Source: Chloroflexota bacterium (GTDB lineage: Bacteria > Chloroflexota > Anaerolineae > Aggregatilineales > Phototrophicaceae). From it: 64,000 nucleotides of DNA. How positions within the stretch are numbered: the first letter of the stretch is position 1; the number at the start of each line of letters is the position of its first letter. The translations under genes were made by a program, and so were the position numbers. Where the stretch lies: NCBI GenBank assembly GCA_026707225.1, contig JAPOXG010000098.1:37082-101081 (forward strand). Direction: 5' to 3'. This document shows positions 42,436-51,005 of this stretch, one piece after another. The notes under the pieces were generated by a model. The model saw only the letters and a list, made by a program, of their open reading frames with translations, was not told where the DNA came from and searched no databases.

Positions 42436-43605
42436 ATGAAAATCACCCGCATAGATTGCCACGTTTTGCTGGTTCCAGAGTTTCATACGGAAGCCTGTTC
42501 ATCGGCGCAAGACAATCTGGTGGTCGAAATCCACACCGATGAGGGCATCGTCGGCATCGGCGAGACCGATGTGAATCCCTGGATCGCGCGCGCCTGCATC
42601 AAGTCGATGGGCACGCACATCATGGGATTGGGCTTGGAAGAGATGTTGATGGGCGGAGACCCGCTGCAGCCGGAGGCGATTTGGCAGAAGCTCTACAGCG
42701 GCTCGAAGATGAATGGGCGGCGCGGCGCGCTGATCTGCGCGATGGGCGCGATCGATATGGCGCTCTGGGATATCAAGGGCAAAGCGCTCGAGCTACCCAT
42801 CTACAAGCTCTTGGGCGGCGCGGTGAAGGAGTCGATCACGCCTTACGCTTCGCTGCTGCCAACGGGCGATACGCTGGATGAGTATCGCAAGTCGCTGAAG
42901 GAGAAGCTGCTGGACGCGCGGGATTTTGGATTCAAGGCGGCCAAGCTGGAAATCTGCATCAACGGTCCCTATACGCATAATGCGCTGCAAGAAGATGACG
43001 ATCAAGTCGCTGGAATCGTTGCCGAGTGTCGGGAAGCGGTCGGCGAGGAAATGACGCTGATGGTGGATGTGGCTTATGCCTGGGACGACGCGCGCAGGGC
43101 GCTGCGCGTGATCAAGCAGCTGGAGCCATTTGACCTCTTCTTCCTGGAGACGCCCATCAATATCGACGACCTGGAGGGTTACGCCTTCATCTGTGACCAT
43201 TCGCCGATCCGCATCGCCGCCGGTGAATGGCAGAATACGCATTGGGAGTTCATGGACCTGGCGCATCGCGGCAAGCTGGATGTCCTGCAGCCCGATGTCG
43301 GGCGCGTCGGCGGCTTCACGGAAGCGCGCAAGGTGGCGCAACTGGCGGCTGATTACGGACGGCTAATCGTGCCGCATTGCTGGAAGACGGGCATCGGCAT
43401 CGCGGCCAGCGCTCACCTGGGTTTCGCCACTGCCTGCTGCCCCTTCATCGAGTGGCTGCCGGAACACTTGTCGGAGTCAGTGCTGCGCGATGAATTGGTC
43501 GCCGATGAGATCCAGATGATCGACGGCGAAATACCGCTGCCGCAGAAGGCGGGCTTGGGCATCGAACTCAATCGCGATGCCCTGCGGCGCTATCTGGTGG
43601 ATTGA
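42436..43605 (+). CDS. Mandelate racemase/muconate lactonizing enzyme family, acid-sugar dehydratase-like
   Basis: 389 residues of the enolase superfamily. Catalytic Lys167/Lys170 lie in GFKAAKLE; metal ligands are Asp211 (LMVDVAYAWD), Glu238 (FFLETP) and Glu264 (IAAGEW); the Asp287/His314 dyad lies in LDVLQPDVGRVGGF and LIVPHCWKTGIG. Lys plus an Asp-His dyad is the mandelate-racemase subgroup pattern, which includes galactonate, rhamnonate and gluconate dehydratases. ATG 42436 follows AGGAAGTATC; the TTG at 42421 is less likely. Placed directly after the GH42 gene, it probably dehydrates the aldonic acid derived from the released sugar. Confidence 0.88.
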   Translation: MKITRIDCHVLLVPEFHTEACSSAQDNLVVEIHTDEGIVGIGETDVNPWIARACIKSMGTHIMGLGLEEMLMGGDPLQPEAIWQKLYSGSKMNGRRGALICAMGAIDMALWDIKGKALELPIYKLLGGAVKESITPYASLLPTGDTLDEYRKSLKEKLLDARDFGFKAAKLEICINGPYTHNALQEDDDQVAGIVAECREAVGEEMTLMVDVAYAWDDARRALRVIKQLEPFDLFFLETPINIDDLEGYAFICDHSPIRIAAGEWQNTHWEFMDLAHRGKLDVLQPDVGRVGGFTEARKVAQLAADYGRLIVPHCWKTGIGIAASAHLGFATACCPFIEWLPEHLSESVLRDELVADEIQMIDGEIPLPQKAGLGIELNRDALRRYLVD

Positions 43606-43644
43606 GGCCTAAGGCGCATAGGATTGCTCATCGACGGGACTTTG

Positions 43645-44604
43645 CTACTTTCTAAGCCCCACTAGCTCGCTGCTGACATCGTACAGCTTGATCGCCAGCG
43701 CCTCGTCCCGCGCATTTGGATTGGGCGAGCGCATGGGCCAGCCGCCCGAACGATGCTCGCGTTTGGGGTAGAGGATGCTGTTCTGGCTGAAATAGGCGCC
43801 ATTGCGCATCGGCGCGTCATCGTCTAGCAGGCAGTGCAGCGTCGTCTGCGCTCCGTCATAGGGCGACATGATACCCATAATGCCGCTGAAGGGTCGCAGC
43901 GCAAGATTCATTATGCCGCGCAGCCATCCCGGCATAATCCCCGATCCAAAATTCGAGCGTATCCAGCCCGGATGGACTGAGAAGGCTGTAACATCCGTCC
44001 CGTCCAGTCGGCGGGCGAGTTCCTGCGCATGCAAAAGGTTCGCCAGCTTTGACTGCGCGTAAGCCGCCATAGCGCTATAGGACTTGCGCTCGTAATGCAG
44101 ATCCTCAAAATCGATGGTGACGGCTTGGCTGCCGCGCCCGGCGTGAACAACGCTCGATAAGCAGACGACGCGCGATGGAGCGCTGGCTTTCAAGATATCG
44201 AGCAGCAGTTCCGTCAACAGAAAATGTCCCAGATGGTTGGTTCCAAATTGGATTTCAAAGCCGTCTTCCGTCCGGCCCTCCGCCGTAACCAAGCCGGCAT
44301 TATTGACCAGACCATCCAGTCGCTTGTGCTTACCGAGGAAGTCGGCGGCGAACTGCCGGACCGAAGCCAGGCTGGCCAAGTCCAACTTCATGATTTCTGC
44401 GGAGCCGCGCAATCTGGCAAAGTCAGCGAAGGCTTTTTCACCCGCGCTAACCCGCCGGCAGGCGCCAACGACATGAGCGCCTTGGCGAACTAACTGCTGG
44501 CTGGTGGCCAACCCCGTGCCGGAATTTGCGCCGGTTACGATGTAAACGCGACCGCTCAGGTCCTTCCGCAGAAGCTGTGGATCACATTTAAGCGGCTTTG
44601 GCAT
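43645..44604 (-). CDS. Short-chain dehydrogenase, retinol-dehydrogenase-like
   Basis: 319 residues. TGANSGTG at 24-31, NNAG at 101-104, Ser151 in CLSSVVH, and Tyr182-x3-Lys186 in AAYAQSKLAN. RVSAGEKAFADFARL after beta2 suggests NADP(H). The length and EIQFGTNHLGHFLLTELLL match the WWOX/RDH-like extended SDRs. A TTG at 44622 is in frame, but TTGAAGAGAGGGGAAAGC contains the ribosome site for ATG 44604. It begins 23 bp after the DHDPS-family gene stop and is likely co-transcribed with it. Confidence 0.87.
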   Translation of the reverse strand: MPKPLKCDPQLLRKDLSGRVYIVTGANSGTGLATSQQLVRQGAHVVGACRRVSAGEKAFADFARLRGSAEIMKLDLASLASVRQFAADFLGKHKRLDGLVNNAGLVTAEGRTEDGFEIQFGTNHLGHFLLTELLLDILKASAPSRVVCLSSVVHAGRGSQAVTIDFEDLHYERKSYSAMAAYAQSKLANLLHAQELARRLDGTDVTAFSVHPGWIRSNFGSGIMPGWLRGIMNLALRPFSGIMGIMSPYDGAQTTLHCLLDDDAPMRNGAYFSQNSILYPKREHRSGGWPMRSPNPNARDEALAIKLYDVSSELVGLRK

Positions 44605-44627
44605 GCTTTCCCCTCTCTTCAAGTTAG

Positions 44628-45554
44628 TTATTGGCTCAATTCGTTGATCGCGATAGGTGAAGGTTGAGCGCCTGAGAGCATCCCCGCGTTTAGCAATGCC
44701 CTTTCGATGGCGGCGCGCTGTTCAGCCGAGCTTTCGGGCATGGGCATTCTTGGCATGCCGGCGGGACGCCCTTGCAATGCCAGCGCGGTTTTGACATTGG
44801 CGGGCATATTGTCGCCTTCGAGGGCGTTATAGATGGGCAGCAGCTTCAGATGGGTAGCGTGGGCGGCGCTGTGATCGCCCGCCTGGACCTGATGCCAAAG
44901 CTCAAGACAAAGCTCAGGAACGGCTGTCAAGATGGCGGCGATGGCGCCGTGCGCGCCCAGGGCAAAAGACGGGTACATCAGCGCGTCCACCGCGGACATG
45001 ATGAGGCCGGCGTCGGCTGAGGTCATTAAGAGATCGGCCAGCAGCTTGAGATCGCCGGCGCTCTGCTTCACGCCGATGAGCCCGTCAATCTCGCGCAGCA
45101 TGCGGTCGAGCAGGGCGGGCGAACAGTAGGTCCAGGGCACGACGTTGTAAATCATAACCGGCTGAGCCGCGCTTTCCGCCAATTTCGCAAAGTGATTGAA
45201 CATCATTTCGTCAGTGGGGCGGAAGAGATAGTGCACCGGCGTTACTTGCAGGGCAGCCACATCCAGATCGGCCAGGGCCTGGGCTTTCTCGATCGCTTGC
45301 CTGGTGCTGTCGACGATGATGCCGGCGATGACGGGCGCGCGCCCAGCCGCGACTTCGCAGGCAATCGCCACAACCTGGCGCAGTTCAGCCGTCGTCAGCG
45401 CATGTCCCTCGCCCGTGCTGCCGCCGACGGCGAGGCCATGCACGCCAGCGGATGATATCAAGTGCTCGACTTCCGCCCGCAGCAGCGCCTCGTCTACTGA
45501 CTCGTCAGCGGCGAACGGCGTCACCATGGGTGGTACGATGCCGTGAATTTTCAT
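44628..45554 (-). CDS. DHDPS/N-acetylneuraminate lyase family aldolase
   Basis: 308-residue class I aldolase. GGSTGEGH (44-51), Tyr136 in VMIYNVVP, and Schiff-base Lys163 in LIGVKQSAGD are all in place. The substrate-recognition helix after the lysine differs from true dihydrodipicolinate synthases, and the gene is not near lysine biosynthesis genes. A 2-keto-3-deoxy sugar-acid aldolase or 4-hydroxy-2-ketoacid aldolase is more likely; this would complete the pathway opened by the dehydratase on the facing strand. The downstream SDR gene follows closely. Confidence 0.87.
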   Translation of the reverse strand: MKIHGIVPPMVTPFAADESVDEALLRAEVEHLISSAGVHGLAVGGSTGEGHALTTAELRQVVAIACEVAAGRAPVIAGIIVDSTRQAIEKAQALADLDVAALQVTPVHYLFRPTDEMMFNHFAKLAESAAQPVMIYNVVPWTYCSPALLDRMLREIDGLIGVKQSAGDLKLLADLLMTSADAGLIMSAVDALMYPSFALGAHGAIAAILTAVPELCLELWHQVQAGDHSAAHATHLKLLPIYNALEGDNMPANVKTALALQGRPAGMPRMPMPESSAEQRAAIERALLNAGMLSGAQPSPIAINELSQ

Positions 45555-45628
45555 TGTTGTCCTCGCTTTCTAATTGCGGCTTTTCTTCACTGAATTCGAC
45601 TGCTCAGATTCGATCTTATGGTCCCTTA

Positions 45629-46903
45629 TTAGGCTGCACTGGTCGCGACCAGATCGCGCTTGCCGAAGAATATCCAGAGCAGCCACAGCGCCGTCGGCAA
45701 TACGAGGATGACAGCGCCGAGCTGGAGCACGCCGCTGACGCCTAAGGATGTGTCAATCAGACGCCCGGTCGTGCCGGAGGAAACAGCGGCGAAGAGCGTA
45801 TACAGGGCGAACTCGGTGGAAAAGACGCGACCGCGCACTTCGTTCGGCACAATTTGAAGCAGCAGTTGCGTACCCAGTACCCAAACCAGTCCGCCGCCGA
45901 CGCCGCGCAAAAGCGCCCCAATGAGCACGACGGGCAGCGAGATCAAGGTGGAGCAGATTAGAAAGCCGAAAGAGGCGCAGACATAGCCGAAGGCGATCAT
46001 CAAGCGCAGGCGCCGATCGCGATCGCGCGCCCAATTGCGCCCGAGAATGGGGCTGAGGCCCGAGCCGATGCCCGCCATGACGTAGATCAATCCCATGCTG
46101 ATGCTGCCGCCTTCGCCAATGGGGAAGTGCTGCTCGGCGATAGTGACCTGCGCGACTTGAAAGAAGCCGATGATGAAGAAGCCGAGAATGGCTTTTTGAA
46201 TCGCGATGGAGAAGGTATCGATGTGCCGGCGCAGGTAGCTCAAGCCATCAAAGTACTGCTGGATGCCGGCGATGATCGATTGGTCGGTATCGCGCTTGAG
46301 CATTGATTGGTAGGGCATGCGAATTAGGATGAGAGCGCTGAGCAGGAAGGTGACGGCATCAATGCCGAAAGCGGGATAGACGCCGACCACGCCGGCGACC
46401 AAACCGCCCAGGGCGCTGCCGAACGCCAGCATGACGGACCAGGTTGCCGAAGAGAGGGCGTTGGCGATGCCCACTTCGCCGGGCTTGGTAATGTCCGGCA
46501 GGAGGGCGTTCCAGGCGGGGAAGTAAAAGCCCTGCGAGGCGGCCTGCACGGCGGTGAGCGCATAGATGAGCCAGACCTGCTCCGGCTCGCGCACCAGCAG
46601 GAATCCCAAAACGACGAAGCAGCGGAGCACATCGGTGCTGATCAAAATAGCTTTGCGGTTGTAGCGATCGGCGACGACGCCAGCAATGGGGCTGACCAGG
46701 AAGGGCGCCAGCATCCGCACGACGAATAGACCGCCGATCGCCGTGCCCGATTGCGTTAAGGTCGCGATCAAGGCGGCCGAGGCGATCAGATTAAACCAGT
46801 CGCCGGTTAAGCTGATGACCTGGCCCGCCCAGAGATGACGAAATGACCGGTTGCCGCGAATGAGCTGCCGGTAACCGGATGTCGGTTTATAGTTCGGTTT
46901 CAA
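45629..46903 (-). CDS. MFS transporter, enterobactin/drug exporter-like
   Basis: 424 residues with about 12 membrane segments. Motif A is VVADRYNRKAILISTDVLR, and the second half has LGRNWARDRDRRLRLMIAFGY. The overall pattern (FRHLWAGQVISLTGDWFNLIA at the start, FYFPAWNALLPDITKPGE in the middle) is that of the MFS_3/EntS-like group, usually efflux. The start is on a basic N terminus, MKPNYKPTSGYRQL. The upstream gap of 280 bp separates it from the divergent SqdB gene. Its substrate is unknown. Confidence 0.85.
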   Translation of the reverse strand: MKPNYKPTSGYRQLIRGNRSFRHLWAGQVISLTGDWFNLIASAALIATLTQSGTAIGGLFVVRMLAPFLVSPIAGVVADRYNRKAILISTDVLRCFVVLGFLLVREPEQVWLIYALTAVQAASQGFYFPAWNALLPDITKPGEVGIANALSSATWSVMLAFGSALGGLVAGVVGVYPAFGIDAVTFLLSALILIRMPYQSMLKRDTDQSIIAGIQQYFDGLSYLRRHIDTFSIAIQKAILGFFIIGFFQVAQVTIAEQHFPIGEGGSISMGLIYVMAGIGSGLSPILGRNWARDRDRRLRLMIAFGYVCASFGFLICSTLISLPVVLIGALLRGVGGGLVWVLGTQLLLQIVPNEVRGRVFSTEFALYTLFAAVSSGTTGRLIDTSLGVSGVLQLGAVILVLPTALWLLWIFFGKRDLVATSAA

Positions 46904-46948
46904 GATGAGCTCGCAAGTAGATTAACCGCGCCGCCAGCGGGGGCATTG

Positions 46949-47137
46949 ATGAAATCGAATGAGAAGCCTTATAGCACCGTTAGACGTAAGGGCGTTGAAC
47001 AGACGTATTATATCCGCAAGCGCGACCACAAGACAGCGGCGAAAAAAGACAGGCGAAAGCTCCCGAAGTTCTTCGGGCTGAAACGCATTTCACATCTATT
47101 CAAATTTGTCTTGAATTCAGTAAGATTGTGTCAATAG
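46949..47137 (+). CDS. Possible small very basic protein, unrecognised
   Basis: 62 codons starting ATG 46949 with GCGGGGG upstream. The product (MKSNEKPYSTVRRKGVEQTY, then many Lys/Arg, ending FKFVLNSVRLCQ) is strongly basic and resembles nothing I know. It occupies most of the 280-bp gap before the SqdB gene. It could be a real small protein, or chance in an AT-richer leader. Confidence 0.3.
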   Translation: MKSNEKPYSTVRRKGVEQTYYIRKRDHKTAAKKDRRKLPKFFGLKRISHLFKFVLNSVRLCQ

Positions 47138-47183
47138 GAGATACGCGTCGGCGGGTTCGTCAGCAGTTATTCGGGAGCATTGG

Positions 47184-48368
47184 ATGAGAGTTTTCATCGC
47201 TGGTATAGATGGCTATTTGGGCTGGCCGCTGGCGGTCTATCTGCGCGCGCGCGGGCACGAAGTCGCCGGCGCCGATTTGCTGTTGCGTCGCGAATGGGTG
47301 GCGGAAGTTGGCGGCATCAGCGCATTGCCGATCGGGGGGCGCGAGGAACGCACCCGGGCTGTGAACGAGGCCGCTGGCGCCGAGCTGGACTTCCGCGTTG
47401 GCGATTTGACCGACTTTGCATTCGTCAAAGGCTTGTTTCAGGAGTTCCGGCCGGAGGCGGTCGTTCATTTGGGGCAAATGCCGTCGGCGCCATACTCCAT
47501 GATTGACCAGGCGCATTGCGTCTGGACGCAGCGGAACAATGTCAGCAACAACCTCAACTTGCTCTGGGCGATCAAGGAAGTCGTGCCCGAGGCGCATCTC
47601 ATCAAGCTGGGCACGATGGGCGAATACGGCACGCCCGCGGTTGATATTCCCGAGGGTTTCTTTGAGGTGGAATTTCGCGGACGGAAAGATTACCTGCCCT
47701 TTCCGCGCCAGGCGGGCAGTTGGTATCACCAGAGCAAGGTGCACGATTCACACAATACCCGCTTCGCCACGGAGATCTGGGGCACGCGGGCGACCGATAT
47801 CATGCAGGGCGTGGTGTTTGGAACAGGGATCGCCGAGATGGGCGACGACCCGCGCCTGCGCACACGGCTCGATTTCGACCAGTGCTTCGGCACGGCGATC
47901 AACCGTTTCTGCTGCCAGGCGATCATCGGTCATCCCCTGACACTCTTTGGGATCGGCAAACAGCGGCGCGGGTTCTTGCCGCTTGCCGATGCGATGCAGT
48001 GCCTTGGGCTGGCGCTCGAGAACCCGCCGGCAGCGGGCGAATACCGCGTGTTCAATCAGTTTGAGAACGCCTATTCCATCGCGGAGCTGGCGTATCTGGT
48101 CAAGGATATCGCGGGGGACATCGGTTTGCCGGTCGATATAAAGCGCTACGACAATCCGCGGACGGAGATGGAAGACCATTACTACAACCCGGATCGCCAG
48201 CATCTGCTGGATCTCGGATATCAGCCGACGCGCGACATCAGATCGGTGATCAAAGCGATGCTCTTGGATCTGCTCGACAATAAAGAACGCATCGCCGCGC
48301 ATGCCGATGTACTGATTCCTGATATTCGTTGGGACGGGGACCGAAGGCGGTCGGAAGTCATCGGATGA
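47184..48368 (+). CDS. sqdB: UDP-sulfoquinovose synthase (SqdB/SQD1-type)
   Basis: 394-residue extended SDR. The NAD motif is GIDGYLG (7-13). Hallmarks of SQD1/SqdB are SAPYSMIDQA (101-110), KLGTMGEYGTPAVDIPEG with Thr144, YHQSKVHDSHN with the Tyr181-Lys185 pair, LDFDQCFGTAINRFC, and GEYRVFNQFENAYSIAELA. This enzyme joins sulfite to a UDP-glucose-derived intermediate to make UDP-sulfoquinovose, the headgroup donor for sulfolipid and, in some archaea, for protein glycans. The last bases overlap the start of the next gene (ATGA), coupling it to a large membrane protein rather than to a known SqdX/SqdD transferase. Confidence 0.9.
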   Translation: MRVFIAGIDGYLGWPLAVYLRARGHEVAGADLLLRREWVAEVGGISALPIGGREERTRAVNEAAGAELDFRVGDLTDFAFVKGLFQEFRPEAVVHLGQMPSAPYSMIDQAHCVWTQRNNVSNNLNLLWAIKEVVPEAHLIKLGTMGEYGTPAVDIPEGFFEVEFRGRKDYLPFPRQAGSWYHQSKVHDSHNTRFATEIWGTRATDIMQGVVFGTGIAEMGDDPRLRTRLDFDQCFGTAINRFCCQAIIGHPLTLFGIGKQRRGFLPLADAMQCLGLALENPPAAGEYRVFNQFENAYSIAELAYLVKDIAGDIGLPVDIKRYDNPRTEMEDHYYNPDRQHLLDLGYQPTRDIRSVIKAMLLDLLDNKERIAAHADVLIPDIRWDGDRRRSEVIG

Positions 48369-50920
48369 TCAAGGTCGGGAAACTGTCGGCAATTTCGCTG
48401 CGAGCAATCCTCATCAGCGCGGCGCTGGCAATCTGCCTCCTGTTTTTCCTCACCGTTCAAAACAGCCCGCCGCCAGCGATTGACCTCGACATTGGCGATA
48501 CGTCGATCTACATCGCGACCGACCGCGATTGGACATTGTTTCCCGGCGATTGTGTGAAGATTCGCTGGCAGCTGGAAGGGATCGCGTCGCTGCATGTGGA
48601 TGGGATGGGCAGGATTGGCGCTGATGACATGCGCTTCTGCCCGGACATCAATGCGACCAGCCCGCTATTCGAGGTGCGGGCTGACAACGGAATCTATCGC
48701 AGCTTCCGGCTCAAACTGCATCACTTGCCCGATTTGCTCTTCTACCTGGTCGGCTTTGTAGTTTTCACCGGTTCGCCCATCCTCGCCCTTTACTACATAG
48801 GCCTGCGACGGCTCGAGCAGCCGTTGCCGTTCTATTGGCTGCTGCTCGGAGCGTTGGCTTTGATCGCGCTTGGCGCCCGCCTGCGCCTGACACCGCATGA
48901 ACCGCCCCTGATTGACGTAGAGGATGGCCAGCTCTCCGTCCGTATTTGGTCGGATCATGATCGCGCGCTGTTTCCGCACGAGTGCGTTCGAGTCGGGTGG
49001 TCGGTGGTCGGCGCGAAATCGGTTCGGTTTCAGGGTCGCGAGATTTCGGCTGACATCAATCCGGGGTCTGGCGAGCATTGCGCGGAAGATGGCGAGTTCG
49101 CGCAACTTGAAGTGTTCGACCAGGCTGGCGAAAGCAAAACTTACGGTCTGGCTATCGCATCGCTCTTCCCAGGTCGTCTTGTCCCGCCGCCATTCTTCTA
49201 TCTGTCCTTGCTGGGGATTGTTCTGGGCGCATTGATTTTTGTGCCGCTCCTGGCTCGGCAGGCGCGGGCATGTCGCAGCAAAGACATACGCGCAGACGCC
49301 ATTTCCCTCATCGGCTGCTGCTTTGCGGTCTTCGTCTTGTATCTGCCCTTCGGTTTTAATAGCAGCGGCCATTGGGAAGAGTGGATCATTTATGGCTACG
49401 CGGAAGGCGGCACGCTGAGCTATTACGTCACGGAGGCGGTCTCGCGCCCCTGGGTCATGGCGCCGCACACGTTGGCCTACCTGATCAGCTCAGAGACATT
49501 CATCGGCTATCACATTGTGAACTTTCTGTTATACGCGGGCGCGATGGCGACTCTGTATGTCATCTTGCGGCAGCTTGGCTTTCCGCCGCTGTATGCTTTT
49601 TTGACGACCACGCTTTTCATGTTCTATCCGGTTAATGACGCTTTGATGACCTTGCGGCGGCTGCCGAATAACTTTAGCGTATTTTCGTTCTTACTATCCA
49701 CCGCCTTGTTCCTGGATTATTGCAAGAATCCCAAGCGGCTGACGCTGCTGGGAATGTGGCTGTGCCTGCTTTACTGTGTCAATTCCAACGAGACGGGATT
49801 CGTCGTCATCCTGGTTGTTCCACTGCTGCTCTGGCTGCGTGAAAGGCGGCTGGCATGGCGCCATCTGAACCTGAGCGCGGTCTGGTATCTCGTGCCTGCG
49901 CTCAAAGTCGCCTATGTCATATTGCTCTTGGCGACGGGCCGTGACTTCTATCAGAGCGGGCTCTTGAATTCGGGCGCGGATTCGCCGCGGTCCTTCAAGA
50001 CGATCTTCGAAATTTTTTTTGAAGTATCGGCGGACGTTTTATCGGAAACATTCGTCCGCGGGTGGGGGAATGCGCTGAAGACCATGGAAATGAATCAATG
50101 GTGGCTGCCAACCATCATCATTCTAGCTGGCGTGAGCGCCATCGCCTGGTATCACCTGCGGGAAGCGGAGGCTGTTAAGCCGTCGGCGCGTCAGATCGGC
50201 GCCGCGTTAGTAGGTGGACTGCTCCTGATAATTGCGGCGATAGGGTTGTTGATGTGGGTGCCGTATTATCGCGAGGATGCATGGCGCATCTATATGTTTG
50301 TTCCCATCGGGGCCGCCATCGTCGTTTTCAGCTTGCTGCTGCTGATCGCGGCGCCGATACGCGACGATCTGCGGCGACAAATTGTTGTCGTGTGCTTGTG
50401 TCTGTTGCTGCTTGCTCCGGCGGCATCGCGGTTGTTCTCGCAGCACAGTCGTTTTCGCGAGAGCGCGTACAGCAAAGCCCGCATATTGTACAAGGTCATG
50501 GAACTCGCGCCGGCTTTCGCGCCCAATGCGCAGTTGGCAATGATCACCGAACTTGACCGCAGGGCGCTTCGTGAGCGGGGCATCGGCGAATTTATTGCCA
50601 ACGACATGCTGAACAGCGCGCTGCACGTTCTGTACCGGGACCTAGCGCCGGCATATGCCTACTTCTGTCATACCGTGATATATTGCGGAGAATTCAGCGG
50701 CGACGAAACGGTCTTCTCGTCCGCGGCGCCGGAGGATCTCCTCGGTACGACGGTTGTGATGATGCTGAATGAAGACTTGTCGGTTGAATGGGTCGAAGAT
50801 CCCGCTGATTTCCTGGGAATGGATATGACCGCGACTTACGATGCGAGCAAGCTGTACAATGCCGACGCGCCGCTCCCGCCGCGGGCGTCGACGATGCTGG
50901 CGGCCGCTTTCGGTGGTTGA
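48365..50920 (+). CDS. Large membrane protein with two duplicated extracytoplasmic domains, coupled to sqdB
   Basis: 851 residues. An N-terminal signal-anchor helix (about 12-30) is followed by domain 1 (37-118), two helices (about 122-172), domain 2 (181-265), then a multispanning region (about 272-690) and a soluble C-terminal tail. The two domains share TDRDWTLFPGDCVKIRW (52-68) and SDHDRALFPHECVRVGW (196-212), and each has a second cysteine (92 and 239), suggesting a disulphide. The membrane part contains a loop GHWEEWIIYGYAEGG and RRLPNNFSVFSF, like glycosyltransferase 39/GT-C proteins. The ATG overlaps the sqdB stop, so joint function is likely: perhaps transfer of sulfoquinovose outside the membrane. 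No exact family is recognised. Confidence 0.65.
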   Translation: MIKVGKLSAISLRAILISAALAICLLFFLTVQNSPPPAIDLDIGDTSIYIATDRDWTLFPGDCVKIRWQLEGIASLHVDGMGRIGADDMRFCPDINATSPLFEVRADNGIYRSFRLKLHHLPDLLFYLVGFVVFTGSPILALYYIGLRRLEQPLPFYWLLLGALALIALGARLRLTPHEPPLIDVEDGQLSVRIWSDHDRALFPHECVRVGWSVVGAKSVRFQGREISADINPGSGEHCAEDGEFAQLEVFDQAGESKTYGLAIASLFPGRLVPPPFFYLSLLGIVLGALIFVPLLARQARACRSKDIRADAISLIGCCFAVFVLYLPFGFNSSGHWEEWIIYGYAEGGTLSYYVTEAVSRPWVMAPHTLAYLISSETFIGYHIVNFLLYAGAMATLYVILRQLGFPPLYAFLTTTLFMFYPVNDALMTLRRLPNNFSVFSFLLSTALFLDYCKNPKRLTLLGMWLCLLYCVNSNETGFVVILVVPLLLWLRERRLAWRHLNLSAVWYLVPALKVAYVILLLATGRDFYQSGLLNSGADSPRSFKTIFEIFFEVSADVLSETFVRGWGNALKTMEMNQWWLPTIIILAGVSAIAWYHLREAEAVKPSARQIGAALVGGLLLIIAAIGLLMWVPYYREDAWRIYMFVPIGAAIVVFSLLLLIAAPIRDDLRRQIVVVCLCLLLLAPAASRLFSQHSRFRESAYSKARILYKVMELAPAFAPNAQLAMITELDRRALRERGIGEFIANDMLNSALHVLYRDLAPAYAYFCHTVIYCGEFSGDETVFSSAAPEDLLGTTVVMMLNEDLSVEWVEDPADFLGMDMTATYDASKLYNADAPLPPRASTMLAAAFGG

Positions 50921-50953
50921 GTGGGCTGCCGTTACATCGGCGCATGACGATAA

Positions 50954-50979
50954 CGGGCGAGTCACCGCCGCGCCCCTAC
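50954..50979. repeat. GTAGGGGCG-type palindromic repeat, copy 6
   Basis: CGGGCGAGTC...GCGCCCCTAC, the reverse-oriented, imperfect version, in the 85-bp gap before the phosphoglycerate mutase gene. Confidence 0.5.
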
Positions 50980-51005
50980 GACGACATTAGTATGGATTAG
51001 GGAAA

